From: Lachnospiraceae bacterium
GTDB taxonomy: Bacteria; Bacillota; Clostridia; Lachnospirales; Lachnospiraceae
DNA length: 64,000 nt
Assembly: GCA_017465095.1 (NCBI GenBank)
Contig: JAFTWX010000071.1
Location: 1-64,000, forward strand
Direction of reading: 5' to 3'
Shown here: positions 36,179 through 45,189 of the stretch, piece by piece
How positions within the stretch are numbered: position 1 is the stretch's first letter
Layout: every line of letters starts with the position of its first letter
Translations under genes and position numbers: made by a program
The notes under the pieces: model-generated
What the model was told of the DNA's origin: nothing
Databases searched by the model: none
The model's input: the letters and a program-made list of their open reading frames with translations, nothing else

Positions 36179-39100
36179 ATGAAAAGTAGAAAGAGAATTT
36201 GGCTGTTTGTGATGAGTTTGAGTATGCTTTTATCCATTGTGGGAGTCAGTGCGTCAGCAAAGCAAGCTTCAGTGAGTGACAATACAATTGTCGAACCACT
36301 ACAGGAGGGTACAACGATTGTGGCTCAAGGAAATTGCGGGGAGACTCTTACATACACGCTTGATAGCGAAGGATGTATGGTAATCACCGGAGAAGGGGAA
36401 CCTTATTCTTCCTGGGTTCCTGCTGAAGCTACGCAAGCAGATGCTCTAAAAGTGGTATTCAAGATTAAGAATTGTAATAGGATTAGCTTGTTGACAAATT
36501 TTAGCGAAAATATAACAAGTATAGATTTCCGGGAATCAGATTTGAGCAGCGTAACGAATATGTCCGGTGAGTTTTTTTGTTGTACATCATTAACAGATGT
36601 GGATTTTAGCGGGGTAGATTTGAGTAACGTGACGGATATGTCTTATATGTTTTCGAGGTGTACATCATTAACAGATGTGGATTTTAGCGGAGCAGATTTG
36701 AGTAACGTAACGGATATGTCTGATATGTTTACTAGTTGCGATGCATTAACAGATGTGGATTTTAGTGGAGCAGATTTGAGTAGCGTAACGGATGTGTCTT
36801 ATATGTTTGATATGTCGGATGCATCTGAATCGTCAACAAGTTTGGATTTCAGTGAAACAAACTTGAGTAGCTTAACGGATATAGATACTATGTTTTATGG
36901 ATTTGAATCATTAACAAGTTTGGATTTTAGTGGGGCAGATTTGAGTAGTGTAACAGATGTGTCCTGGAATATCTTTGGTGATTGTAACTCATTAACAAGT
37001 TTGGACTTCAGTGGGACAAACTTGAGTAGCTTAACGGATATGTCTGATATGTTTTCGAAGTGTACATCATTAACAGATATGTATTTTAGAGAGACAGATT
37101 TGAGTAACGTAACGGATATGGATTTTTCGAGGTGTACATCATTAACAAATGTGGATTTTAGCGGGGCAAAGTTCAGAGGCAATACTCTTGATGGAATAAA
37201 TCTCCATGCTACAAATATAAATTTCAGTGGGACAAACTTGAGCAATTGGACAAATTGGTCACGGTTTGATGACATTTCAGGTAAAAATTTAAATTTCAGC
37301 GGAGCAGATTTGAGTGGTTTAACAGATATGTCCGAGGTGTCGTCTATTGGGGTAACAAGTTTAGACTTTAGCGGAGCAGATTTAAGTGGCTTAACGGATA
37401 TGTCCAGTGCGTTTCATGGTTGCGATGCATTAACAGATGTAGATCTTAGCGAAGCGGATTTAAGTGGCGTAACGAATATGAGTAGAATGTTTTGTCATTG
37501 CGAATCATTAACAGATGTTGATTTAAGTGGCCTTGACACAAGTAATGTTACGGATATGTCCGGTATGTTTCAGAATTGCTATTCATTGCCAAGTGTGGAT
37601 GTTAGTGGCTTTGACACAAGTAATGTTACAAATATGAACTATATGTTTGGTGGTTGCCATCTATTAACCGATGTGGATGTGAGTGGCTTTGAGACAGGTA
37701 ATGTAACGGACATGAGTACTATGTTTGGTTACTGTAATCTATTAACCGATGTGGACGTAAGCAATTTTGATACAAGTAAAGTGACGGACATGAGCCATAT
37801 GTTTCGTGCTTGCAAAGCATTGACAGATGTGGACGTAAGTGGCTTTGACACAAGCAATGTGACGGATATGAGCAGCATGTTTTGTGGCTGCAATCTATTA
37901 ACCGATGTGGATGTAAGCAACTTCAATACAAGTAAAGTTACAGATATGAACAGTATGTTCAGCGTGTGTAAAAGTTTAACTAATCTGAATATTAGTAGCT
38001 TTGATACAGGTAATGTAACGGACATGAGCGCTATGTTTTCCTATTGCGAGTTATTATCGGATTTGGATGTGAGCAATTTTGATACAAGCAAAGTGACGAA
38101 TATGAGCAGTATGTTTAGTGAGTGCCATGCATTAACCGAATTGGATGTGAGCAATTTTGATACGTCAAATGTGACGGATATGAGCGTTATGTTTGGATGG
38201 ATGTATAGTATTAAAGAATTAGATTTAAGCAACTTCGATACAAGTAAAGTTACAAATATGAGCGATATGTTCTGCCTGTGCGAAAGTTTAACTAATCTGA
38301 ATATTAGTAGCTTTGACACAGGTAATGTAACGGACATGAGTGGTATGTTTTCGAGGTGTGAATCATTAACAAGTTTGGATGTAAGTGGCTTTGATACAGG
38401 TAATGTAACGGACATGCGTTCTATGTTTTCTTCTTGCTATCTATTAACCGATTTAGATGTAAGTGGCTTTGATACAGGTAATGTAACGGACATGCGTTTT
38501 ATGTTTTCTTCTTGCTATTTATTAGCTGATTTAGATTTAAGCAACTTCAGTACAAGTAAAGTTGTAAATATGTACCAGATGTTCTGCTTGTGCAAAAGTT
38601 TAACCGAGTTGAATATCAGTAGCTTTGATACGAGTAAAGTAACGGATATGACCGATATGTTGGCTGGATGTTATGGACTAACTAAAATTATTGCTCCGGA
38701 AAATAAGTCAAGCCAAACAATGACATTGTATGTTGCATATTATTATCAACCAACCGGTGAGAGAGTGACATGTATTACTAAAGCGGGAAATTATGTAAGA
38801 AACTATGTAAATAATAATACAAATAATAATACAAATAATAATGTGTTACCGGCCGATGAAAACACGCCAAAGCCGCTTACCGCAGGAACTAAGTTTAAGG
38901 ATGAAAAAAGCGGTGCATGGTATAAAGTGTCAGCAATTAATGACATAGGACCACAAGTAGTCTACTTAAAGCCGATTAAGAAGACGAAGAAGAAAATTAC
39001 GATTCCGGATACTGTTACGTATAAAGATGTAACATATAAGGTTAGCGAAATTGCGCCATTTGCTTTTAAGGGAAATAAAAAACTGAAGACGTTGGTTATT

Positions 39101-39322
39101 GGCAAAAATGTCAGGATGATTAGAACGAAAGCATTCTATGGTTGTAAAAAATTAAAGACTATAAAAATCACAGGAACAGAGTTGAAAATTGTTCATGATG
39201 GTGCTCTCAAAGGAATTAACAAAAAATGCAAAATTAAGGTTCCGAAAAAGAAACTGAAAGCATACAAAAAACTGTTCAAAAAGAAAGGACAGGCAAAGAC
39301 GGTTAAAATTGTGAAATATTAA
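36179..39322 (+). CDS. BspA family leucine-rich-repeat surface protein with DUF285 repeats
   Basis: 1047 residues, ATG 36179 after GAAGGGAG. Signal peptide to about residue 28. Residues about 115-840 are a tandem array of 24-25-residue repeats of the form V-D-V-S-G-F-D-T-S-N-V-T-D-M-S-x-M-F, the DUF285/BspA-like solenoid; those in the first third (DFSGADLSSVTDMS type) are more degenerate than those from about 440. An Asn/Thr linker follows (NNNTNNNT, near 880), then one LRR_5-like unit (about 935-1000) and a Lys-rich end. Such proteins act as surface adhesins or matrix-binders. No LPxTG motif is seen; the basic C-terminus recurs in the proteins at 9919 and 45190. Regulated by the XRE gene at 35816 by position. 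Confidence 0.92.
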   Translation: MKSRKRIWLFVMSLSMLLSIVGVSASAKQASVSDNTIVEPLQEGTTIVAQGNCGETLTYTLDSEGCMVITGEGEPYSSWVPAEATQADALKVVFKIKNCNRISLLTNFSENITSIDFRESDLSSVTNMSGEFFCCTSLTDVDFSGVDLSNVTDMSYMFSRCTSLTDVDFSGADLSNVTDMSDMFTSCDALTDVDFSGADLSSVTDVSYMFDMSDASESSTSLDFSETNLSSLTDIDTMFYGFESLTSLDFSGADLSSVTDVSWNIFGDCNSLTSLDFSGTNLSSLTDMSDMFSKCTSLTDMYFRETDLSNVTDMDFSRCTSLTNVDFSGAKFRGNTLDGINLHATNINFSGTNLSNWTNWSRFDDISGKNLNFSGADLSGLTDMSEVSSIGVTSLDFSGADLSGLTDMSSAFHGCDALTDVDLSEADLSGVTNMSRMFCHCESLTDVDLSGLDTSNVTDMSGMFQNCYSLPSVDVSGFDTSNVTNMNYMFGGCHLLTDVDVSGFETGNVTDMSTMFGYCNLLTDVDVSNFDTSKVTDMSHMFRACKALTDVDVSGFDTSNVTDMSSMFCGCNLLTDVDVSNFNTSKVTDMNSMFSVCKSLTNLNISSFDTGNVTDMSAMFSYCELLSDLDVSNFDTSKVTNMSSMFSECHALTELDVSNFDTSNVTDMSVMFGWMYSIKELDLSNFDTSKVTNMSDMFCLCESLTNLNISSFDTGNVTDMSGMFSRCESLTSLDVSGFDTGNVTDMRSMFSSCYLLTDLDVSGFDTGNVTDMRFMFSSCYLLADLDLSNFSTSKVVNMYQMFCLCKSLTELNISSFDTSKVTDMTDMLAGCYGLTKIIAPENKSSQTMTLYVAYYYQPTGERVTCITKAGNYVRNYVNNNTNNNTNNNVLPADENTPKPLTAGTKFKDEKSGAWYKVSAINDIGPQVVYLKPIKKTKKKITIPDTVTYKDVTYKVSEIAPFAFKGNKKLKTLVIGKNVRMIRTKAFYGCKKLKTIKITGTELKIVHDGALKGINKKCKIKVPKKKLKAYKKLFKKKGQAKTVKIVKY

Positions 39323-39344
39323 ATTGCATACAAAGGAAATAGTT

Positions 39345-40226
39345 ATGATCAAAGAAAATAAGCGAAAAATTATTATATTGAAAAATGCAATGAGATTTAT
39401 CATTGAGCTTATGTTCTTATGTGCAATTTATGTTTTGGGGAGAATGATTATAACGGGGATTCCGATGGGAATAGGGAATGCATGTTTTGTGCTGTTTGCA
39501 TATCAAAGAATGACAAGCGTGCTTGAAAAGGCACGTAAAATTATGAGTTATGATAAACAAGAATTGAAAGGTATATATGCGGTTTATATTGCTTTTTTGT
39601 TGATTTCTATTTGTTGTTCATACAATTTTGATGCACTGGAAAGCATAAAAGATGATTTGATGAGATTAATTTTAACCTGCGTATATGATGCCCTACAGAT
39701 AATTCAAATAGTTCTTGAGGTGGCAATGGTTAAGGATGTTATTTTTGAGATTTATGGCTGGAACATAAATAAGACGTTTGAAGAATATTGGCAAGCGTTA
39801 ATAGAAAATGAAAAAATATATATGCTACGTGAAGACCAATATAAAGCACTTCCAAGGCTATGGCTTATTCGAGGAGATGCATGCGAGGATATAGTGGATT
39901 ATTCGCAGGATGCTTTGATTCAACATTTTTCAAATGAATATATCAAATTAACTGATGCGCAAGCAAAAGAACTGCTGCGGAACAGGGAAATAAATGACGA
40001 TGAAGGGGGTTGTTATGAAGGTAAAAGCGTATCTGTTTGGCGCCCGTGGAAAGAAAAGCATTTTTACGACGTACAACTAATTAGGATGAATTTGGACTAT
40101 TTTAAAGAAGAAGAAATTAGAAAATTCATCAAAAAGGATAGAAAAAAGATATTATTGCTGCCAAGCGAAGCTAAGGCAAAAGAAAAGAAGATATACAAGA
40201 TAGTCAAAAAGCTTCAAAAGAGATAA
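39345..40226 (+). CDS. hypothetical membrane protein, 293 aa
   Basis: ATG 39345 with AAGGAAA ahead; only 22 bases after the BspA-like gene, so likely the same transcript. Two N-terminal hydrophobic segments (about 10-30 and 32-50) and a third (about 75-95), possibly a fourth near 120-140. The C-terminal 150 residues are cytoplasmic and charged, with a conserved-looking EGKSVSVWRPWKEKHFYD stretch and a Lys-rich end. AT-rich with many Lys/Ile codons, unlike housekeeping genes nearby. I do not recognise the family. A role in export or anchoring of the adjacent surface protein is a guess from position. Confidence 0.6.
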   Translation: MIKENKRKIIILKNAMRFIIELMFLCAIYVLGRMIITGIPMGIGNACFVLFAYQRMTSVLEKARKIMSYDKQELKGIYAVYIAFLLISICCSYNFDALESIKDDLMRLILTCVYDALQIIQIVLEVAMVKDVIFEIYGWNINKTFEEYWQALIENEKIYMLREDQYKALPRLWLIRGDACEDIVDYSQDALIQHFSNEYIKLTDAQAKELLRNREINDDEGGCYEGKSVSVWRPWKEKHFYDVQLIRMNLDYFKEEEIRKFIKKDRKKILLLPSEAKAKEKKIYKIVKKLQKR

Positions 40227-40251
40227 TTAGTATTTTTGTGAAAAGTGCACA

Positions 40252-40280
40252 TTGCAGTGATGTGCACTTTTTACTATACT
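40252..40280 (+). promoter_or_regulatory. promoter of the antitoxin-only Rpn copy, inside an inverted repeat
   Basis: TTGCAG, 17 bases, TATACT, as in the full copy. A perfect 12-bp inverted repeat (40241-40252 and 40260-40271) spans the -35 and spacer, so it could be an operator or, read from upstream, a terminator for the preceding gene. Confidence 0.6.
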
Positions 40281-40309
40281 GATTATAAGCAAATTTGGAG
40301 GCGAAGTAT

Positions 40310-40528
40310 ATGACCGGAGAAGATTTATTACGTTGGAGCAGAGCAGAAGGAGAAGCAAAAGGAAAAGCAGAGAGCATCCTTATTGTTTTGGCGTCTAAAT
40401 TTGAGGTTTCGGATGAACTTCGCGAGAAGATTCTGTGTCAGGCAGACATATCTGTGCTTGATGAATGGATTGTGCTTGCTGCAAATGCGACATCCGTTGA
40501 AGATTTCATCAGCAAAAGTTCTATTTAA
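40310..40528 (+). CDS. stand-alone 72-aa RpnS-like protein (C-terminal domain of Rpn nuclease)
   Basis: ATG 40310 behind GGAGG (40297-40301). It is the same segment as the internal product of the nuclease at 3023-3241, identical at 65 of 72 positions; the seven changes are mostly mild (K/R, V/I, Y/F, I/V, T/A, K/E, E/K). An intact frame, a ribosome site and a kept promoter argue that it is expressed and not just debris. By analogy with E. coli rpn short forms it may neutralise the full-length nuclease. A remnant of a decayed gene is the simple alternative. Confidence 0.6.
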   Translation: MTGEDLLRWSRAEGEAKGKAESILIVLASKFEVSDELREKILCQADISVLDEWIVLAANATSVEDFISKSSI

Positions 40529-40717
40529 TTCATTTTCGTGCATTTTTTATCAGTTAAGTTATTCTAATTAATTCAATGATTATCAAAAATTATAAGTAAA
40601 AAAGGTGCAGGGAGAAGTCTGCTTTATAGTAGAGTACAAATGTGTTGTTTTCGGACAAGGTTGTGTCGGTTTTTCTTTTTGTGCATATAATATAAAAAAT
40701 CAATTTGAGGCTGTTTT

Positions 40718-41113
40718 ATGGCAGAAAAACGCATTCTTCCTTTCTATATGACATATCCCACATCGCTGACGCAGGCGGATGAGAATCAAATGATGAGAGA
40801 TTTGGAGTATTTTCAGCAGCTGTATCCCCTCGGAACCAAAGCGGTTCAGCGGGAAATACGCAAAGTGATCGACATTATGGACTACGAGGGAAGTCTTATC
40901 TATGATGAATTTCCGGATCGGTTTGCCATGCAGAAGCTGACAAGGGATATTATAAGTAAGATCAAATTGCAGGCAGAGGAAGAGATGACAGACGGGGAAG
41001 AGGTTAAGAGAATATTAGCCTACGACAACTTAGAGGAGTATATGTTTCTTCTTGTGTTACATGAGGTTTGGCGGAGAAGGCACAATCGCAGGCGGGGATA
41101 TTTTCTTTTTTAG
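40718..41113 (+). CDS. conserved hypothetical protein, 131 aa
   Basis: ATG 40718, ribosome site TTGAGG. Soluble, acidic, helical; notable stretches are PFYMTYP near the start, MRDLEYFQQLYP, MDYEGSLIYDEFPDR and the basic end RRRHNRRRGYFLF. I have seen similar openings in uncharacterised Lachnospiraceae proteins, but no function is known. Monocistronic by layout. Confidence 0.75.
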   Translation: MAEKRILPFYMTYPTSLTQADENQMMRDLEYFQQLYPLGTKAVQREIRKVIDIMDYEGSLIYDEFPDRFAMQKLTRDIISKIKLQAEEEMTDGEEVKRILAYDNLEEYMFLLVLHEVWRRRHNRRRGYFLF

Positions 41114-41122
41114 AGTGCGGTC

Positions 41123-41151
41123 TTGACTATGAACGCCGTGCAAACTAAAAT
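41123..41151 (+). promoter_or_regulatory. promoter upstream of the methyltransferase
   Basis: TTGACT, 17 bases, TAAAAT; 50 bases before the start codon. Confidence 0.7.
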
Positions 41152-41201
41152 AACATATGAAAACAAAGGTTGCTCCTATTGCATAGACAGAGGACAAAAG
41201 T

Positions 41202-42416
41202 ATGGAACGAATCAGACAGCTTCTCTCGGAAGCGTTGGATAAAAATTTAAAGCAGATGATTATCAGCAATCCCCGGAAAAAGAATTCTTCGGACGGGGAT
41301 TGTGTTTCTGCGTCCAAAATTAAGGTGCGTCCGGTGATGATGAATGACGGGCTTAAGTTTCAGGAGAGCCGTTTTGTCGGAACGCAGGTGTTCCATGCTA
41401 ACTATGATAAGCAGGAACTGACGGATATTATAACAGAAGAGATGGCAGATAGCTTCGGACAACTTGAATTGGAGACAAGTTATTTCAGAGCAACTGTATT
41501 GGTCAGCAAGAAGGGAACCGTAACGGTTAAGAAAAAGCAGTTGCAAGGTGCTAATCGAGCGGATGGAAATGTCGCAGAAAACGCGGGAAATATGAAAAAT
41601 GAAGAGCAGTTACTCTCGCACAACCGCGAGAAGCAATACATTTTAAAAGAAGGAATTCCGGTTCCGTTTTTGATTGATTTGGGAGTGCAGACGAAGGACG
41701 GAAAGATTGTCAGAAGTAAGTACGACAAGTTTCGTCAGATTAACCGGTTTCTTGAATTTATACAGGATGTGCTTCCGGCGCTTCCGAAGGACCGCAAGGT
41801 TTCCATACTGGACTTTGGGTGCGGTAAGTCATATCTTACTTTTGCCATGTACTATTATTTGAAAGTGCTCAACCGGTATGATATTGATATTATCGGGCTG
41901 GATTTAAAAAAGGATGTCATCCGCAAGTGCAATGAACTTAAGGATAAATACGGATATGACGGAATTCAGTTTTTGGAAGGAGATATCCGGCAGTACAATG
42001 AAAAAGAGGAAGTGGACATGGTTGTGACACTTCATGCCTGTGACACGGCGACGGATCACGCCATTGCAAAAGCGATTGCGTGGAACGCAAAGGTAATTTT
42101 GTCGGTTCCGTGTTGTCAGCATGAGTTGAACGGGCAGATGAAGTGCGAGGAGCTGGCACCGGTATTGAAGTACGGGCTCATTAAAGAGCGGATGGCAGCT
42201 CTTTTGACAGATGGAATCCGGGCAAATGTCATGGAGGCGTATGGCTATGATACGCAGGTGATGGAATTTATCGATATGTCCCACACGCCGAAAAATATTT
42301 TACTTCGCGGAGTGAAATCGCAGGGATTTCGTAAGCGGGGGACAACTTTAGAAGATGTGGAAAAATTGATGGATATGCTTCATACAAAGCAGACGCTTAT
42401 GGAACTTTTGAAATAG
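41202..42416 (+). CDS. class I SAM-dependent methyltransferase
   Basis: 404 residues. An N-terminal domain of about 180 residues with no clear motif precedes the Rossmann-fold: motif I ILDFGCGKSYLT (near 204-215), the acidic motif II at IIGLDLKKD, and VVTLHACDTATDHA. The later PCCQHELN segment is characteristic of a group that includes uncharacterised RNA-modifying enzymes in Clostridia; the N-terminal half may bind RNA. Substrate unknown. The next gene follows after 29 bases. Confidence 0.85.
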   Translation: MERIRQLLSEALDKNLKQMIISNPRKKNSSDGDCVSASKIKVRPVMMNDGLKFQESRFVGTQVFHANYDKQELTDIITEEMADSFGQLELETSYFRATVLVSKKGTVTVKKKQLQGANRADGNVAENAGNMKNEEQLLSHNREKQYILKEGIPVPFLIDLGVQTKDGKIVRSKYDKFRQINRFLEFIQDVLPALPKDRKVSILDFGCGKSYLTFAMYYYLKVLNRYDIDIIGLDLKKDVIRKCNELKDKYGYDGIQFLEGDIRQYNEKEEVDMVVTLHACDTATDHAIAKAIAWNAKVILSVPCCQHELNGQMKCEELAPVLKYGLIKERMAALLTDGIRANVMEAYGYDTQVMEFIDMSHTPKNILLRGVKSQGFRKRGTTLEDVEKLMDMLHTKQTLMELLK

Positions 42417-42445
42417 AAATACTGCTTTAGGCAGGGAGAATATAG

Positions 42446-44983
42446 ATGGGAAAAACAATTATTAAGGTGGTTTATGCGGCGATTGTGTTTATTACGGCGC
42501 TGCTTTTGATTGACCAAATTACAAACAAAGGGAATATGGACATTACTGCGGAAATGAGCGCTGCGACACTTCCGACAGTGAGCGTGGTACGTGCAGATGA
42601 AAAGATCAATGCGCTGTATGGTTATGCGCAGGAAATGGATGTACGTTTCATGTGTGAAACTTTAACGCCGGTCGATACGAAAGACCGGAAGCTTTCCTTG
42701 GTGGTGGACACATACGGAAACCGGATCAGTGCTGTTTCTTATCAGGTGAGATCGGCCGACGGCGAGCGGTTGATTGAAGATTCTGCAGTCGATGATTTTG
42801 TGCAGAAGGACGAAAAAGTGTCCGTTGAAATCGTATTGAAGGACCTTTTGGATAAAGATAAAGAATATTCCTTTGCGCTGAAACTTGTGGATGAAGAAGG
42901 ACGGGCTACCTGGTTTTATACGAGAGTCATCCTCGCGGATTATGCCGAGCAGATTGATGATGAGGTAGAGTTTGCACTGGATTTTCACAGCCGTACCTTT
43001 GACAAGGAAAGAGCAAGGGAAATCACGAAATATTTGGAGTCCAACGAAGAAGGGGACAATACCACGTACAGCAAGGTGACGATTCATTCCAGCTTTGCCC
43101 AAATCACATGGGGCGATCTCGAGGTGACAAAAGAGTCGGAGCCTGAGGTGTTTATACGACAGGTTAATCCGTATGTTTCCAAAATAGAGATTCGCTATAT
43201 TGTGTCGGTACCGGGGAGCGGAAATACGAATTATTATAACGTGACGGAGCATTATTATATCCGTTACGGCACAGAGCGAATGTATCTTCTTGAGTATGAG
43301 AGAACGATGGATGCTGTTTTCATGCCGAAGAATCCGGTTTATGCCAACAATAAAATTTTGCTTGGCATTACAAGTGATGACGTGGAGATGTTGGAAAGTC
43401 CGGATGGAAATATTTTTGCTTTTGTACAGGAAAACCGGTTGTACAGTATGAATCTGACGGACAATAAGCTGGCACTTTTGTTTGGTTTCTACGATGATAC
43501 GCATCGGGATCCGCGAGATCTGCACCGCGACAGTGACATCCGCATTATCAGTGTGGATGAGACAGGAAATGTGCGATTCCTTGTTTACGGCTATATGAAC
43601 AGAGGCAGCTATGAAGGCGGTGTCGGCGTTGCCTGCTATTATTATAACGGTATGCTCAATACGGTAGAGGAAGAAGTTTACATCCCGTTCAACGGCTCTG
43701 CCGATTTGGTGGAAAAGAGCGTGGAAGAGTTAGCGTATGTTAACAACGGAAATTACCTTTTCCTGATTATGCACGGAAATATTTACAAGGTTGATTTGGC
43801 TGCGAAGAGTTACGAAATTCTTGTTGAGAATCTTCCTTACGGAAGTTATAAAGTGTCAAAGAGTAACCGGATGATTGTCTGGCAGGAGGGAAAAGACCGC
43901 AATAGCAGTAATCGCCTGGTTTTGTTGAATCTAAGCAGCGGAAACGAAACAGAAATCAAGGCCGGCGCCGGCAAATATATCAAACCTTTGGGATTTATGA
44001 ATGAAGACTTGATTTACGGTGTCGCCTATAAGTCAAATATTGCAAAGGATGTGTTCGGAGCAACCGTATTTCCGATGCATCGCGTCTGCATTCAGGGCGA
44101 GGACGGAAAAGTCCTGAAAGAGTACGAAAAGCCGGGCGTCTTTGTGACGGAGGCCACCATACAGGAAAGCCAGATTAACCTTCACAGGGTGCAAAGAAGA
44201 GATGACGGAAGTTATGCACAGATAACCGATGATCAGATTTTGAACGATGTGGCTGCGGACCGCGATAAAAATGTGATTGAAGTCATACCGACGCAGGAGC
44301 AGGAAAAAATTGTGCAGATTGCGGCAAAGTCAACAATCAATGCACAAAAAGTGAAATACCTCACCCCGAAACAGGTTATGTATGAAGGGGTCCGTGTGAT
44401 AGATATTCCGGTTACAGATTCGGAAGAAGAACGGTATTATGTGTACAATGAGTACGGAATACAGGATGTACTGCTGCAGGAGAGCGATGCCGTTCTGATG
44501 GCTGAGGAGCTGGCGGGAAGAGTATACAACGCAAAAGGTGTCTGTATTTGGGAGAAGAGTAACCGCGTCATGGTAAATCAGATCATGAAGATTTCGGAAG
44601 ATATTATTTCCGAGGGCAGAGGAAGTGTCGCTGTCTGTCTTGATACGGTGCTGAAATATGAGGGTATCAGCCGGAACAGTGCTTCGCTTCTCGAAGACGG
44701 AAAATCTATGTTTACCATATTGCAGGACAACATACCGAAGTCGCAAATTCTTGACTTGTCGGGATGCAGTCTTGACAGTGTTTTGTATTATGTGAGCAGA
44801 GATATTCCGGTATTGGCATTGCTCAATGACAAAAATGCAGTGTTGATTGTAGGTTACAATGAACTCAATACCGTGATTTTTAATCCGTTGTCGGGGAAAA
44901 TTTCCAAAATGGGAATGAATGATTCCAAAGATTTCTTCGAGGCAAACGGAAACAGTTTCTTCACTTATGTGAAGGGAGAATAA
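42446..44983 (+). CDS. large membrane-anchored exported protein with degenerate C39-like C-terminus
   Basis: 845 residues. One N-terminal hydrophobic helix (about 5-22) anchors it. The middle (about 290-600) has repeated strand-rich blocks such as GNIFAFVQENRLYSMNLTDNKLALLFGF and GNYLFLIMHGNIYKVD, resembling a beta-propeller. The last 150 residues look like a C39-like peptidase fold: Cys in SVAVCLDTVLKYEG, then DIPVLALLNDKNAVLIVGYNE and IFNP. In active relatives the residue before AVLIVGY is His; here it is Asn, so activity is doubtful. Function unknown; likely a conserved Lachnospiraceae envelope protein. Terminator at 44991. Confidence 0.7.
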   Translation: MGKTIIKVVYAAIVFITALLLIDQITNKGNMDITAEMSAATLPTVSVVRADEKINALYGYAQEMDVRFMCETLTPVDTKDRKLSLVVDTYGNRISAVSYQVRSADGERLIEDSAVDDFVQKDEKVSVEIVLKDLLDKDKEYSFALKLVDEEGRATWFYTRVILADYAEQIDDEVEFALDFHSRTFDKERAREITKYLESNEEGDNTTYSKVTIHSSFAQITWGDLEVTKESEPEVFIRQVNPYVSKIEIRYIVSVPGSGNTNYYNVTEHYYIRYGTERMYLLEYERTMDAVFMPKNPVYANNKILLGITSDDVEMLESPDGNIFAFVQENRLYSMNLTDNKLALLFGFYDDTHRDPRDLHRDSDIRIISVDETGNVRFLVYGYMNRGSYEGGVGVACYYYNGMLNTVEEEVYIPFNGSADLVEKSVEELAYVNNGNYLFLIMHGNIYKVDLAAKSYEILVENLPYGSYKVSKSNRMIVWQEGKDRNSSNRLVLLNLSSGNETEIKAGAGKYIKPLGFMNEDLIYGVAYKSNIAKDVFGATVFPMHRVCIQGEDGKVLKEYEKPGVFVTEATIQESQINLHRVQRRDDGSYAQITDDQILNDVAADRDKNVIEVIPTQEQEKIVQIAAKSTINAQKVKYLTPKQVMYEGVRVIDIPVTDSEEERYYVYNEYGIQDVLLQESDAVLMAEELAGRVYNAKGVCIWEKSNRVMVNQIMKISEDIISEGRGSVAVCLDTVLKYEGISRNSASLLEDGKSMFTILQDNIPKSQILDLSGCSLDSVLYYVSRDIPVLALLNDKNAVLIVGYNELNTVIFNPLSGKISKMGMNDSKDFFEANGNSFFTYVKGE

Positions 44984-44990
44984 GGAGAAC

Positions 44991-45018
44991 AAAGGGAGCC
45001 GGGAACGGTTCCCTTTTT
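44991..45018 (+). terminator. intrinsic terminator
   Basis: Stem AAAGGGAGCCG / CGGTTCCCTTT with one mismatch, GGAA loop and T run. Confidence 0.9.
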
Positions 45019-45035
45019 GCTTTGTAAAATTGCTA

Positions 45036-45065
45036 TTGACTAACCGCACTTTGGTTTGCTATACT
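45036..45065 (+). promoter_or_regulatory. promoter of the InlB/BspA-type surface protein
   Basis: TTGACT, 18 bases, TATACT. Leaves a leader of about 120 bases before ATG 45190. Confidence 0.8.
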
Positions 45066-45127
45066 CGACCACACAAATGAAGCTTCATTACAATTCATGA
45101 CGGAATATCATATTCTGTCGATTCACG

Positions 45128-45148
45128 CGGCAAAATCTGCCGATTTTT
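45128..45148 (+). promoter_or_regulatory. possible leader attenuator hairpin
   Basis: CGGCA/TGCCG stem (45128-45132 with 45138-45142) followed by ATTTTT, inside the leader. It follows another imperfect hairpin (GACGGAATAT/ATATTCTGTC, about 45098-45118). The stem is short, so premature termination would be partial. Confidence 0.35.
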
Positions 45149-45189
45149 CAAAAACCAATTTCGGATGAAAGGATGAGAAAGGAGATTTT

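Larger units (their letters stand above)
40234..40625 (+). mobile_element. shortened copy of the Rpn unit, inverted relative to the one at 2929-3955
   Basis: Shares the 5' flank (about 40234-40288: inverted repeat and promoter), the last 219 coding bases (40310-40528) and about 95 bases of 3' tail to GCAGGGAGAAGTCTGC (about 40609-40624). The 5' leader, the first three quarters of the nuclease gene and its ribosome site are absent; the junction lies at about 40290. Since both ends are kept, it is a deletion product of a full copy or a separate antitoxin-only unit. Confidence 0.7.
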
